NCBI GenBank assembly: GCA_937928545.1
Contig: CALGJQ010000012.1
Coordinates: 29,719 to 93,718 of the forward strand
Source of the DNA: an uncultured Verrucomicrobiales bacterium
GTDB taxonomy: Bacteria; Verrucomicrobiota; Verrucomicrobiia; Verrucomicrobiales; Akkermansiaceae
Reading direction: 5' to 3'
DNA length: 64,000 bases
Shown: one piece after another, positions 43,623 through 52,065 of the stretch
Position numbering within the stretch: position 1 is the stretch's first letter
Layout: each line of letters opens with the position of its first letter
Made by a program: the position numbers and the translations under genes
The notes under the pieces: generated by a model
Told to the model about the DNA's origin: nothing
Database searches by the model: none
What the model saw: the letters and a program-made list of their open reading frames with translations, nothing else

Positions 43623-45872
43623 ATGGAACTTACCGATCTTTATCTCAATAAATACAATCCTGGGAACATTCCAAGGGATCAATTTCTGGAGGAAACGTCT
43701 GCGCGGAAGACGCTCTATGATGGCATTCTCGCGGACATCCAGAGTTCTACCGCCACGCCGCCGCCTCAGCATCATCTGGTGGTGGGGCCACGGGGGATGG
43801 GGAAGACGAGTGTCCTCTACATGGTCAAGTATCGGGTGGAGGATGATGAGGCTCTGGCTGAAGCTTGGCTCCCGCTTCTTTTTGATGAGGAGGAATATGG
43901 GATTGGTGACTTGGCTGACTTTTGGCTGGAGTGCATTCGTACTTTGGAAGATGCGATTGGTCATGTGGGGGAGGATTCTGCAGATGCCCTTCTTTTAGAA
44001 TCTCAGGACGATATGGAGGCTCGCTCCTTTGCTCTTTTCTCGGAGAAGCTCGCAGCGACGGGGAAGCGGGCTCTTCTACTTATTGATAATCTCAACGACA
44101 TTTTAAAAGCCCTCAGTGAGGAGGATCAGCACCGTCTCCGAGCGCTCTTGATGGAGGACTCCCGCTTTCTTGTGGTGGGCACGGCGGCTTCTTGGTTTTC
44201 AGCAGTGAGTGATCGAGAGGCTCCGTTCTTTGAGTTCTTCCGGACACGGTATCTCGACCGCTTTACTCCAGATGAAATGGAGAGCGTGCTCCGCCAGCTT
44301 GCCCATTTACGTAAAGATGAGGATGTCCTAAAGGTCCTCGATCAGCAGCCGGAACGTTTGCGTTCTCTCCGTATTTTGACGGGGGGGAATCCACGTTTGG
44401 TGAAGATGATTTATAGTCTGCTCAGGGAAGGGTTGAACTCGAATGTTCGCCGTGATCTGGAGCACCTTCTTGATGAGTGCACGCCTTTTTTTAAACACCG
44501 GATCGAGTCCCTATCGCTGCAAGCTCGTCGGATCTTTGATCGCATCGCGAAGCACTGGCACCCTCTTGGGGTTGCGGAGATCGCCCCGTTTGTAAGGAAG
44601 GCACCGAACTACGTTTCATCGGTCCTCTCGAAGCTCATCGACGATGGCTTTGTGGAAGAAGTGGGGAGTAGTGAAAAGCGGAAGACCTACCAGGTCGCTG
44701 AGCGGTTCTATAATATCTACTACCTCATGCGCTTCTCTCGTGAAGGGCGGAACCGGCTCAAATATCTCGTAGAATTCATGCGCGTTTTTTACGCCGAGCG
44801 GGATTACGAAAAATGGCTCACACACTATCGCTCCGAACTCCGAGAGGGGAGTGATTCTGGTCATCGTTCGGAGAATCTCTGTTTCCTTTCATCAATGGCA
44901 GAAGCCTCTGAGGATCGCGGAATGAAAACTCGAATTTATCAGACTCTTTTTGAAGAAGCGGCCGAGGGTGAAGGCTATCGGGAAGTCGCGAGACTGATGG
45001 ATCAAAGTGATCTTAAGAAGCTCATCGGTGAAGATGGTTTTGACATTGTCACCTACCTCTATGGTCAGACGAAAGAGAGGCAAAAGGAGCTGGGCTTCAA
45101 TCCTGACTCTGCAGGGTGGTGGTTTCGTGTAGCTAGTTGGGCTTGGTGCCAAAATGTCATAGAGGTGGCGATGGCAGCTTTGGACAAAACCGTCTCCTTG
45201 GATGGTAGTCATGCTCATTCATGGTTCGTGAAAGGAGTTCTCCTCAGCAGTAACTTTGGCGAGTATGAGGAAGCGCGCGCCGCTTACGAAAAGGCCCTTA
45301 AGATTAATCCCAAATATGCTGATGCTTGGACTGGTCTGGGCATTTTACTCCAGAAATATTACGGCGAGTATGAGGAGTCACGCGAGGCCTATGAGAAGGC
45401 GCTGTCGCTTAATGTCAAAGGCGCGCAATTCCCACTTCGTGGCTTGGCTGAGCTTGCTCTTAGAGATGGTGATCGTGAGAAAAGTTGGACTCTGCTTAGG
45501 AAAGCTCTTGGAGCCAATGCCGAGTCTTCATCTGCTCAATACCTATTCTTAGTAAACTTTGCAGAAGAGCTTAATACGGTAAGAGAGCTTCTCGAAACAA
45601 TTTCTGTTCAGATCGAAGATCATCCGGAGTTGGTGAACTTCCTTGAGCGGGTCTTTAGAAAACTTTTGCAGACTCATTCACCGAGTGTCTGTGAGGCCTT
45701 GCTGGAGCCCTATCAGGATGTCGCGCTTCTTGAGCCGCTTCGATTTGCTCTGGCGTATCTTGAGAATGACAAGGCCCTTGATCGGATTGCTCCTGAGATG
45801 ACGCTGGTGGTTCAAGATGTTGCGAAGCGGTTGATGGAACCGGATCCTATCCCTGCCGAGTCTGATGTCTGA
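43623..45872 (+). CDS. STAND-like ATPase with TPR C-terminus
   Basis: 749 residues. Walker A GPRGMGKTSVL at about 55-65; Walker B ALLLIDNLNDIL at about 150; FLVVGTAASWF as sensor; then a winged-helix region (HWHPLGVAEIAPFVRKAPNYVSSVLSKLIDDGFVEE) at about 305-345. Helical repeats follow, including TPRs near 535-610 (HSWFVKGVLLSSNFGEYEEARAAYEKALKINP, then YADAWTGLGILLQKYYGEYEESREAYEKAL). This is the STAND order: N-terminal NTPase, winged helix, sensor repeats. The upstream neighbour is a smaller ATPase of the same class, so they are likely partners. The end overlaps the LuxC-like stop by 26 nt (convergent). Confidence 0.85.
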   Translation: MELTDLYLNKYNPGNIPRDQFLEETSARKTLYDGILADIQSSTATPPPQHHLVVGPRGMGKTSVLYMVKYRVEDDEALAEAWLPLLFDEEEYGIGDLADFWLECIRTLEDAIGHVGEDSADALLLESQDDMEARSFALFSEKLAATGKRALLLIDNLNDILKALSEEDQHRLRALLMEDSRFLVVGTAASWFSAVSDREAPFFEFFRTRYLDRFTPDEMESVLRQLAHLRKDEDVLKVLDQQPERLRSLRILTGGNPRLVKMIYSLLREGLNSNVRRDLEHLLDECTPFFKHRIESLSLQARRIFDRIAKHWHPLGVAEIAPFVRKAPNYVSSVLSKLIDDGFVEEVGSSEKRKTYQVAERFYNIYYLMRFSREGRNRLKYLVEFMRVFYAERDYEKWLTHYRSELREGSDSGHRSENLCFLSSMAEASEDRGMKTRIYQTLFEEAAEGEGYREVARLMDQSDLKKLIGEDGFDIVTYLYGQTKERQKELGFNPDSAGWWFRVASWAWCQNVIEVAMAALDKTVSLDGSHAHSWFVKGVLLSSNFGEYEEARAAYEKALKINPKYADAWTGLGILLQKYYGEYEESREAYEKALSLNVKGAQFPLRGLAELALRDGDREKSWTLLRKALGANAESSSAQYLFLVNFAEELNTVRELLETISVQIEDHPELVNFLERVFRKLLQTHSPSVCEALLEPYQDVALLEPLRFALAYLENDKALDRIAPEMTLVVQDVAKRLMEPDPIPAESDV

Positions 45873-46824
45873 CGAGGGAGGCGAGTGGGAGGAGGCCATC
45901 GTGTGGCCAGAGAGCGGGGGGGGATTGGGCTTGGCCGAGGGGGGAGATTCGGGGGGAGGGGAGATCGTTTCTTTCGTGATAGGGGTGGAGGGCGATGCCA
46001 GAGAGGAATTTTGGGAAGGGGATTTCTTTGCTGAGGGGGCGGAGGTAGACGCTGCGGTTTCCGGGGGAGAGAGTTAAAGTACGAGATTCTTCGTAGATAA
46101 TGGTCCAAGCAGTTGAGCCGGGGCTTTCCCAGAGGGCGTTTCTTTGTGGGTCTTGGGCGGCGAGGTAGCGGGTTTCTTCGCGGAGGTTGGTGATGGTTCC
46201 GGCTTCGGAGGGGGAGAGGGGGCCACGTGGGTTTTCTTTTTCAAACTCGGCCATGGCGGTGGCGAGGAGCGGGGCGAAAGTTAGGGGGGCTTTGACAAAG
46301 ATGGTTTGGAGGGAGAGGCAGCCGTTTTGGTTATAGAGGCCAATGTCGCGGGCGGCGAGGCGGGCGGCTTCGGGCGTGGGGTCATCGATGAGGGCGATGC
46401 CGATGCGGTGGCCGTGGCCAATGAAGGGGGTTTCGAGCGGGCAGAGGGCTTGGAAGTGGCGGAGGGTGGCGTCTGAGCCGAAGACGACGAGGGCATCGGC
46501 TTTGGGAATCCAGTGGTCGGGAAGGGTGCGTGAGATTTCGACGAGGGGAGCGAGGGTGGGTGGGACTTGGAAATCGAGGAGGGAATCTGAGGAGAGTTTG
46601 AGGAGGTTTTTGGCACCGAGGAGGAGGCCGTTGAGGAGGGATTGGTAGGCGGCGTGGGGGGTGTTTCCGCTGATGATGTGGACGAGGGTTTTTGGGAGAA
46701 TGGCGGTGCTAGGGATTTGCTCGTGATAAGTGCGAGCGAGGTCATCGCGGGAGAAGGAGCCGGTGAAGGGGGTGAATTCCCCGGCGACGGACATGATGAG
46801 ATCGAGGCGTTGGTCGAGAGTCAT
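45847..46824 (-). CDS. LuxC-like acyl-CoA/acyl-protein reductase
   Basis: 325 residues from ATG 46824 (the frame is open 74 codons upstream, but that part is Arg/Pro-rich nonsense in the overlapping gene). It matches the acyl-CoA reductase LuxC family (PF05893-like): TLVHIISGNTPHAAYQSLLNGLLLGAKNLLKLSSDSL, ADALVVFGSDATLRHF and the active-site Cys in IGLYNQNGCLSLQTIFV. LuxC reduces an activated fatty acyl group to aldehyde. The gene overlaps its LuxE-like partner by ATGA; no LuxD or luciferase genes are nearby, so it is probably not for bioluminescence. Confidence 0.85.
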   Translation of the reverse strand: MTLDQRLDLIMSVAGEFTPFTGSFSRDDLARTYHEQIPSTAILPKTLVHIISGNTPHAAYQSLLNGLLLGAKNLLKLSSDSLLDFQVPPTLAPLVEISRTLPDHWIPKADALVVFGSDATLRHFQALCPLETPFIGHGHRIGIALIDDPTPEAARLAARDIGLYNQNGCLSLQTIFVKAPLTFAPLLATAMAEFEKENPRGPLSPSEAGTITNLREETRYLAAQDPQRNALWESPGSTAWTIIYEESRTLTLSPGNRSVYLRPLSKEIPFPKFLSGIALHPYHERNDLPSPRISPLGQAQSPPALWPHDGLLPLASLVRHQTRQG

Positions 46825-47843
46825 GAGAGGGCGTGGTCGATGGTTCGGGAACAGCCGCGTGGGAGGGCGCCGGGGTCGCGACCGATCAGGGTGAAGGAGC
46901 CATCGGGATGGCCGATCGCGAAGTCTTGGGTGCGGATTTTTGCGACGCTGTGGAGATTGGCGAGATCGTGAATGACGAGGTAGCCCATTTCGCCGGGAGG
47001 AAGGATCTGGTTCGACTCGGGGTCGATGATCAGGGGGCGACACCAATGGGGGAAGCGGTGAGGGCCTTCGGGGCCGGTGGCATAAGCTTGGCTGGAGAGC
47101 TCGGTCATGCCGTATTCGTTGTGAATTTGAGCGGGTGAGATGGAGAAGAAGGAGGAGAGTTGCTTGTAGAAGGCGGGCTTGGAGAGGGTGATGGAGGTGC
47201 CTTTATAGCCGCCAGTTTCGAGAAGCTGCGAGCCGGGGGGGAGGGGAATAGTATTATGAATTTCCATGAGGTGGCGGAAGGCGAGGGCGGTGCCCATGAG
47301 ACAGAGTGGTCGGTCGGAGGCGAGGTAAAGGAAGAGGTCGTTTAAGTGGAATTTGGAGTTGCGAAGGAGGAAGTTTGAATCATCGCCCGAATTTAGATGG
47401 GCGAACATGTGGCTGAGGGACGATTGGGGGGCTTCTGAAGCTGAGGGGGCGAGGAAGAAAGTTGGGAGGCTAGGAAGAGGCCAAGCTTGATCGATGGAGA
47501 GTTCGTAAAGAGTGGTGTCGGGAAAATGGTGTGAGCCACGGATTTCCGTAGTGGTGCCAGAGGTGAGGAAGGTGGTGTTGATCGGTTCGCCGCAGGTCAG
47601 CGGATGGTCTGCGAGTTTGAAGGCGTTGGTCGGGACAGCGGGGATGTCTCGCCAGTGTGTGAGAGTGTTGGGAGAGCAGTTGAGGAGCTTCGAGAAGGCT
47701 TGGTAGGGAAAATTGTGCTCATATTGGTAAGCAAAGAGGTCGCAGGCGAGGGACTCGAAGCTCTCGCTTGTTTCCTTGGTAATGAAGGACGTAAGCTGCC
47801 TGATTAGGTCGATTTTGGGTTGAGGATGGCCGCATTCGGTCAT
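46821..47843 (-). CDS. LuxE-like acyl-protein synthetase
   Basis: 340 residues from ATG 47843. ANL-superfamily/LuxE motifs: TLTHWRDIPAVPTNAFK, TFLTSGTTTEIRGSH (P-loop-like, Thr/Ser-rich), QLLETGGYKGTS, QIHNEYGMTELSSQAY and LVIHDLANLHSVAKIRTQD. LuxE activates a fatty acid with ATP and passes it to LuxC. The ATGA overlap with the LuxC-like gene downstream supports a two-subunit acyl reductase. Similar two-gene units occur in several phyla, perhaps for lipid or polyene modification. The substrate is unknown. Confidence 0.85.
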   Translation of the reverse strand: MTECGHPQPKIDLIRQLTSFITKETSESFESLACDLFAYQYEHNFPYQAFSKLLNCSPNTLTHWRDIPAVPTNAFKLADHPLTCGEPINTTFLTSGTTTEIRGSHHFPDTTLYELSIDQAWPLPSLPTFFLAPSASEAPQSSLSHMFAHLNSGDDSNFLLRNSKFHLNDLFLYLASDRPLCLMGTALAFRHLMEIHNTIPLPPGSQLLETGGYKGTSITLSKPAFYKQLSSFFSISPAQIHNEYGMTELSSQAYATGPEGPHRFPHWCRPLIIDPESNQILPPGEMGYLVIHDLANLHSVAKIRTQDFAIGHPDGSFTLIGRDPGALPRGCSRTIDHALS

Positions 47844-47951
47844 TTCGGAATAGGTGGTGGCTTGACAAGAGAGCAAAACCCGCAAAAATTTGGGAGAGGA
47901 GTTTTCCTAAGCTCTTCACCAAATATCCCCAACCCAATTGATTTTAAAGTC

Positions 47952-48494
47952 ATGTTTTCTCCTAAACGCCTAACTGGGCTCATTTTGACAAGTCTCCTCT
48001 TTGCTAGCTGTGGTCCTTTGGCCCCTCTCACTGATAAGAGAAAGCAAGTGGCTAAAGCTGCTCCTACCACCAAGCCCAAAACAACTAAAACGACCAAGAA
48101 GTCTAGCTCGACTTCGAAAAAGGAAGCAGCTCGAATTAAGGCTAACAAGGAGGCGGCCGCTCGCCGTGCTCGACTCAAGAAGAAGCAAGCAGCAGCTGCC
48201 AAAGCGAAGAAGTCTAAGAGCTCATCAAGCAGTTCTTCATCGAGTTCGAAGCCTAAAACGACCTCGAGTTCGACCTCTAAGCCAAAGCCAAAGACAACCA
48301 CTCCACCGACTCCTAAAAAGCCGGTTGCTAAGCCCAAGAGCAAGTATCGCACGGCTACATCGATTCCAGGTAAGCCCGGTTTCGTCTTCAATCCTTGGAC
48401 CAACAAGGCTGTTGATGTGCGCGGTATTCCTGGTGGTTCAGTTGTTCGTGACCCGAACGATGGAAATGCCGAGCACAAGTTCCGCGTCCCTTAG
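47952..48494 (+). CDS. Lys/Ser-rich lipoprotein with conserved C-terminal motif
   Basis: 180 residues from ATG 47952. Lipobox LLFASCG at about 15-21, then a long low-complexity region rich in Lys, Ala, Ser, Thr and Pro with a ten-Ser run (SKSSSSSSSSSSKPKT near 93-108). The C-terminal about 45 residues (GKPGFVFNPWTNKAVDVRGI, then PGGSVVRDP and EHKFRVP) are quite different: ordered, hydrophobic and conserved-looking. The linker would let the C-domain reach through the cell wall or periplasm. It is followed by a terminator, so it stands alone, upstream of tyrA. Function unknown. Confidence 0.8.
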   Translation: MFSPKRLTGLILTSLLFASCGPLAPLTDKRKQVAKAAPTTKPKTTKTTKKSSSTSKKEAARIKANKEAAARRARLKKKQAAAAKAKKSKSSSSSSSSSSKPKTTSSSTSKPKPKTTTPPTPKKPVAKPKSKYRTATSIPGKPGFVFNPWTNKAVDVRGIPGGSVVRDPNDGNAEHKFRVP

Positions 48495-48518
48495 GGTGCA
48501 TTTTTAAACTTTTCCGGT

Positions 48519-48553
48519 GCCGGATTTCCAAGAGGGAATCCGGCTCTTTTTTT
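48519..48553 (+). terminator. Rho-independent terminator
   Basis: GCCGGATT (48519-48526) pairs with AATCCGGC (48537-48544), followed by TC and seven T. It separates the lipoprotein gene from tyrA. Confidence 0.9.
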
Positions 48554-48562
48554 CTACTCTTT

Positions 48563-49399
48563 ATGACTATTTCACGTATCGCAATTCTTGGCCCCGGTCT
48601 TCTTGGAGGTTCGGTGGGGCTGGCTGCCTTGGCTGCTGGGTATGAAGTGGTTCTTTGGGGGCGAAACAAGGAACGGGTCGAAGCAACTTGTGCGATTGGC
48701 TTGGAGGCGACCACTGATCTAGAAGCGACTCTAAAAGGAGCGGACCTTGTCATCTTGGCGGTGCCCGTGGGGGCAATGTCTCAGCTTTCTGAGCAGCTGA
48801 GATCGCATTTGAAAGACGGAGCCTTGGTGACTGATGTGGGAAGTGTGAAAGCACTGCCTCACGCGATGGCAAATGAGCTGAAGATCCCTTTTATCGGGAG
48901 TCATCCGATGGCTGGCTCTGAGCAAACCGGAATCGCGGCAGCTCGGGGAGATCTTTTTCAGGCGGCGGCCTGTGTTTTGACCAATGATCAGGGGAGAGCA
49001 GAGGAAGAAGTCGAGTCGCTTGGTCAGTTTTGGGTAGATTTAGGCTGCCAGGTTACTTTGATGACTGCTGCTGATCACGACCGCGCGGTGGCACGGATCA
49101 GTCACCTTCCTCATGCCATGGCGGTGGTTACAGCGGCCGCTGCTTTGCGAAGACCTAGTGACGAGAGGCTCGCTGCTGGAGGCTTTCGAGACACCACTCG
49201 TGTTGCTTCGGGAGACCCTGCAATGTGGGCTGAAATCATGGTCGAAAATCGTGAGGCCTTGATCACGGCGCTCGACGATGCCCAAAACGAGATCCGAGAG
49301 ATGCTTGATCACCTCGCGAAATCGGACAAGAAAGAGCTGCAAGATTATCTGGCGGAGGTGAAGCTCCGAAAAGAGAACCCGACCCAATCACATGAGTGA
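48563..49399 (+). CDS. tyrA: Prephenate dehydrogenase (TyrA)
   Basis: 278 residues. The N-terminal NAD-binding motif ILGPGLLGGSVGLAALAAG begins at residue 6. Further: LVTDVGSVKALPHAM, FIGSHPMAGSEQTGIAAARGDLF, VTLMTAADHDRAVARISHLPHAMAV and the C-terminal DTTRVASGDPAMWAEIMVENREAL. It converts prephenate to 4-hydroxyphenylpyruvate in tyrosine synthesis. No ACT domain is visible, so feedback control differs from long TyrA forms. It overlaps aroA by 8 nt. A terminator just upstream means transcription starts in the 18-nt gap or reads through. Confidence 0.95.
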   Translation: MTISRIAILGPGLLGGSVGLAALAAGYEVVLWGRNKERVEATCAIGLEATTDLEATLKGADLVILAVPVGAMSQLSEQLRSHLKDGALVTDVGSVKALPHAMANELKIPFIGSHPMAGSEQTGIAAARGDLFQAAACVLTNDQGRAEEEVESLGQFWVDLGCQVTLMTAADHDRAVARISHLPHAMAVVTAAAALRRPSDERLAAGGFRDTTRVASGDPAMWAEIMVENREALITALDDAQNEIREMLDHLAKSDKKELQDYLAEVKLRKENPTQSHE

Positions 49400-50705
49400 G
49401 ACCATAAAAGTCAGTCCGCTGAAAAAAATCTCCGGAGAACTCGCCGTTCCGGGCGACAAAAGTATTTCCCACCGCGCTGCCATCTTAGCGGGGCTGTCCG
49501 ATGGTTCTTGTTTCGTGGAGAACTTTCTGCCGAGTGAGGATTGTGTGAATACCCTTCGTGCGATGGCTCAGTTGGGAGTGAAGTATGAGGTTGAGAAGGG
49601 GACTGAAGATCGGCCAATTGACCTCGTGATTCATGGATGTCACGGAAAGTTGGCAGCACCAGAAAACGAGCTCGATTGCGGGAACTCAGGAACGGGCATG
49701 CGGCTTCTGGCAGGAGTTTTGGCGGCGCAGGAATTTGATAGCGTTTTGATCGGTGATGAATCGCTTTCAGGTCGCCCGATGGGGAGAATCATCAATCCTC
49801 TTGAGGAAATGGGTGCTCAGTTTGAGACGAAGGGCGAGAAGCCCGGTTGTGCTCCCCTGCATATTACGGGCGGAACTCTGAATCCCATCACATACGAAAT
49901 GCCAATGGCGAGCGCGCAGGTTAAGAGTGCGATCCTTTTGGCGGGGATGTTCGCTCCTGATAAAACGACCGTCATTCAGCCGGCGATCAACCGTGACCAC
50001 ACCGAGCGCATGTTGAATTCCTTTGGGGTCAAAGTCCGCACTGAAGGGAATACCATCTCGGTTTATGGAGGACAAAAAGTCCGCTCACGCGACCTCGTAG
50101 TGCCGGGCGATATTTCGAGCGCGGCCTTCTGGATTGTGGCGGCGGCGTGCGTGCCGGGCTCGCGACTACTGATGACGAATGTCGGCTTAAATCCCACCCG
50201 GACCGCCTTGCTCGATGTTTTGGTCCGAATGGGTGCGCATATTAAAGATCATGTTCAACATACCGATGGCGATGAGCCGCGAGGGAATATTGAAGTGATC
50301 GGCCGGCAGCTTAAGGGAACGAAGATCAAGCCGGAGGAAGTTCCAAATCTCATCGATGAGGTTCCCATTCTCGCGGTTGCGGGAGCTTTGGCGGAGGGTC
50401 GCATGACGATTCGGAATGCGGCGGAACTCCGAGTGAAAGAGACTGATCGAATTGAGACCACCATCGAGAATCTTCGTCACATGGGTGCGGATGTTGAGGA
50501 ATTTGAAGACGGTATGGTCATCGAGGGGGGACAGAAATTGAAAGGGGCAAATCTGGATAGCTTTGGTGATCATCGGATCGCGATGGCTTTTGCGATTGCC
50601 GGGCTCCTCGCGGAAACTGGGACCACCACGATCGAGAACACCGAGTGCGTCGCTACCTCTTACCCCTCATTCTCGGAACACCTTCAAGAAATTTGTAACC
50701 GATGA
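49392..50705 (+). CDS. aroA: 3-phosphoshikimate 1-carboxyvinyltransferase (EPSP synthase)
   Basis: 437 residues. It makes EPSP from shikimate-3-phosphate and PEP. Motifs: LAVPGDKSISHRAAILAGLS, LDCGNSGTGMRLLAG, GDESLSGRPMGRII, PAINRDHTERMLNSFG, RVKETDRIETTIENLRHMG and SFGDHRIAMAFAIAG. Length and order are standard. The substrate-site LDCGNSGTGMR carries Gly at the class I glyphosate-sensitive position followed by Thr; sensitivity is not claimed. It overlaps tyrA and cmk (ATGA), so shikimate and nucleotide genes are one operon. Confidence 0.97.
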   Translation: MSETIKVSPLKKISGELAVPGDKSISHRAAILAGLSDGSCFVENFLPSEDCVNTLRAMAQLGVKYEVEKGTEDRPIDLVIHGCHGKLAAPENELDCGNSGTGMRLLAGVLAAQEFDSVLIGDESLSGRPMGRIINPLEEMGAQFETKGEKPGCAPLHITGGTLNPITYEMPMASAQVKSAILLAGMFAPDKTTVIQPAINRDHTERMLNSFGVKVRTEGNTISVYGGQKVRSRDLVVPGDISSAAFWIVAAACVPGSRLLMTNVGLNPTRTALLDVLVRMGAHIKDHVQHTDGDEPRGNIEVIGRQLKGTKIKPEEVPNLIDEVPILAVAGALAEGRMTIRNAAELRVKETDRIETTIENLRHMGADVEEFEDGMVIEGGQKLKGANLDSFGDHRIAMAFAIAGLLAETGTTTIENTECVATSYPSFSEHLQEICNR

Positions 50706-51352
50706 CCTCTTCACACCGCGCTGTCGCAATCGATGGCCCCGCCGCCTCTGGAAAAAGCACGGTAGCGAAACGCCTGGCTGCATCTCTTGGCCTCGTGATG
50801 GTCAATTCCGGCGCGATGTATCGAGCGGTGACTTGGCAAATTTTACAAGATGGAATCGACCCAGCTGATCCAGAGGCCGTGATTCAGGCTCTCGCCAAGA
50901 TGACGATTGTTTGTGGAATGGAAGAAGGACTTTCCACGATTTCGATCAATGATCGACTTTTGACCTCTGAGCTACGGGCTCCCGAAGTGAACGATAATGT
51001 TTCCAAAATCGCTTCGATTCCCGAGCTGCGTGAGCGCCTTGTGGCAATGCAGCGGGCTTATCTCGAGGAGACTGATGTCGTGATGGAAGGGCGAGATATT
51101 GGTTCGGTTGTTTTTCCGGAAACCCCATTTAAAATCTACATCGATGCCTCGGAAGAAGTCCGGGCGGCGCGCCGTTCTAAGGATGGCGAAGCTGATGCAG
51201 TGGCTGCGCGAGATGCGCAAGATAGCCAGCGTAAGGTCTCGCCACTCAAGATTTCCGAAGGTGCCATCGTGATCGATTCCTCAGATCTGACGATTGAGGG
51301 AACAGTCGCGGCGGCTCACGAGGCTCTCTTGAAACTTGGTTGGGAAGATTAG
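50702..51352 (+). CDS. cmk: Cytidylate kinase
   Basis: 216 residues. P-loop AIDGPAASGKSTVAKRLA at about 8-25; NMP-binding VNSGAMYRAVTWQIL; then YLEETDVVMEGRDIGSVVFPE, the KIYIDASEEVRAARR lid and an aspartate-rich end (GAIVIDSSDLTIEG). It phosphorylates CMP and dCMP. The ATGA overlap with aroA and 3-nt gap to plsC place it in the tyrA-aroA-cmk-plsC operon. The aroA-cmk neighbourhood occurs in several bacterial phyla. Confidence 0.96.
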   Translation: MTSSHRAVAIDGPAASGKSTVAKRLAASLGLVMVNSGAMYRAVTWQILQDGIDPADPEAVIQALAKMTIVCGMEEGLSTISINDRLLTSELRAPEVNDNVSKIASIPELRERLVAMQRAYLEETDVVMEGRDIGSVVFPETPFKIYIDASEEVRAARRSKDGEADAVAARDAQDSQRKVSPLKISEGAIVIDSSDLTIEGTVAAAHEALLKLGWED

Positions 51353-51355
51353 AAA

Positions 51356-51976
51356 ATGAAAACGACGTATTGGATTGGACACACTATTTTTCGGGCGGCC
51401 GCAAAGGCCTTTTTCCGCTATCAAGTGGTTGGTCGCGATAAGCTGATTCAATCTGGTCCTCTTTTGATTGCCGCGAATCATGAAAGCTTCCTTGATCCAC
51501 CGCTCGTTGGCGTGGCTTGGGAGGATGAAGTCTACTACCTTGCGCGGAAGACCCTTTTCAAAGGCCCCACGAAATGGCTCTACCCTCGTTGGAATGCCAT
51601 TCCGCTTGATCAGGAGGCTCCTGATATGAGCAGCTTAAAAAAGATCATCAAAATTTTGCGCAGCGGGAAACAAGTCGTGGTCTTTCCTGAAGGGGCACGA
51701 ACCCTAACGGGAGAGCTCCAAGCCGGTGAGGCTGGGGTGGGTCTGATTGCGGCGAAAAGTAACGCTCTCATCCAGCCGATTCGCATTTTTGGGGCTTTTG
51801 AGGCTCTTCCTCGTGGGAGTGGGCGCCTCCGTTTTCACCCGATCACCATCGTGGTCGGTGATCCGATAACCCTCACCCCAGAGGAGAAAAAGGCGAAAGG
51901 TCGTGAGGGATATCAGGCGATTTCTGATCGAATCATGGACGCCATCGCCAAAATCAAGCATCCATCCGAACAATAG
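51356..51976 (+). CDS. plsC: 1-acyl-sn-glycerol-3-phosphate acyltransferase (PlsC-like)
   Basis: 206 residues. The HX4D motif is NHESFLDPPLVG at about 40-51; further FPEGARTLTGELQAGEAG (glycerophosphate-binding), LIQPIRIFGAFEALPRGS and FHPITIVVGDPI. There is no long hydrophobic anchor beyond a weak N-terminal segment. It makes phosphatidic acid from lysophosphatidic acid. Being 3 nt behind cmk mirrors the cmk-plsC arrangement of many bacteria; rpsA, common next in other genomes, is absent here. Confidence 0.93.
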   Translation: MKTTYWIGHTIFRAAAKAFFRYQVVGRDKLIQSGPLLIAANHESFLDPPLVGVAWEDEVYYLARKTLFKGPTKWLYPRWNAIPLDQEAPDMSSLKKIIKILRSGKQVVVFPEGARTLTGELQAGEAGVGLIAAKSNALIQPIRIFGAFEALPRGSGRLRFHPITIVVGDPITLTPEEKKAKGREGYQAISDRIMDAIAKIKHPSEQ

Positions 51977-52065
51977 TTTTCCGCATTTTTGAACGGAATA
52001 GTTGTCACTTCGCACTAAACCACTGATAGTAAACACGGCAACAATGCCGTTTATCCATTCCACCT

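Noticed and set aside
45847..47843. Bioluminescence operon from LuxC/LuxE homologues
   Set aside because: No luciferase or thioesterase genes are adjacent, and both neighbours are unrelated genes in the opposite direction or with other roles.
48180..48300. CRISPR-like or repeat array in the Ser/Lys-rich stretch
   Set aside because: It is a codon-level low-complexity linker (AGC/TCT serine runs) inside a reading frame, with no spacer-repeat regularity.
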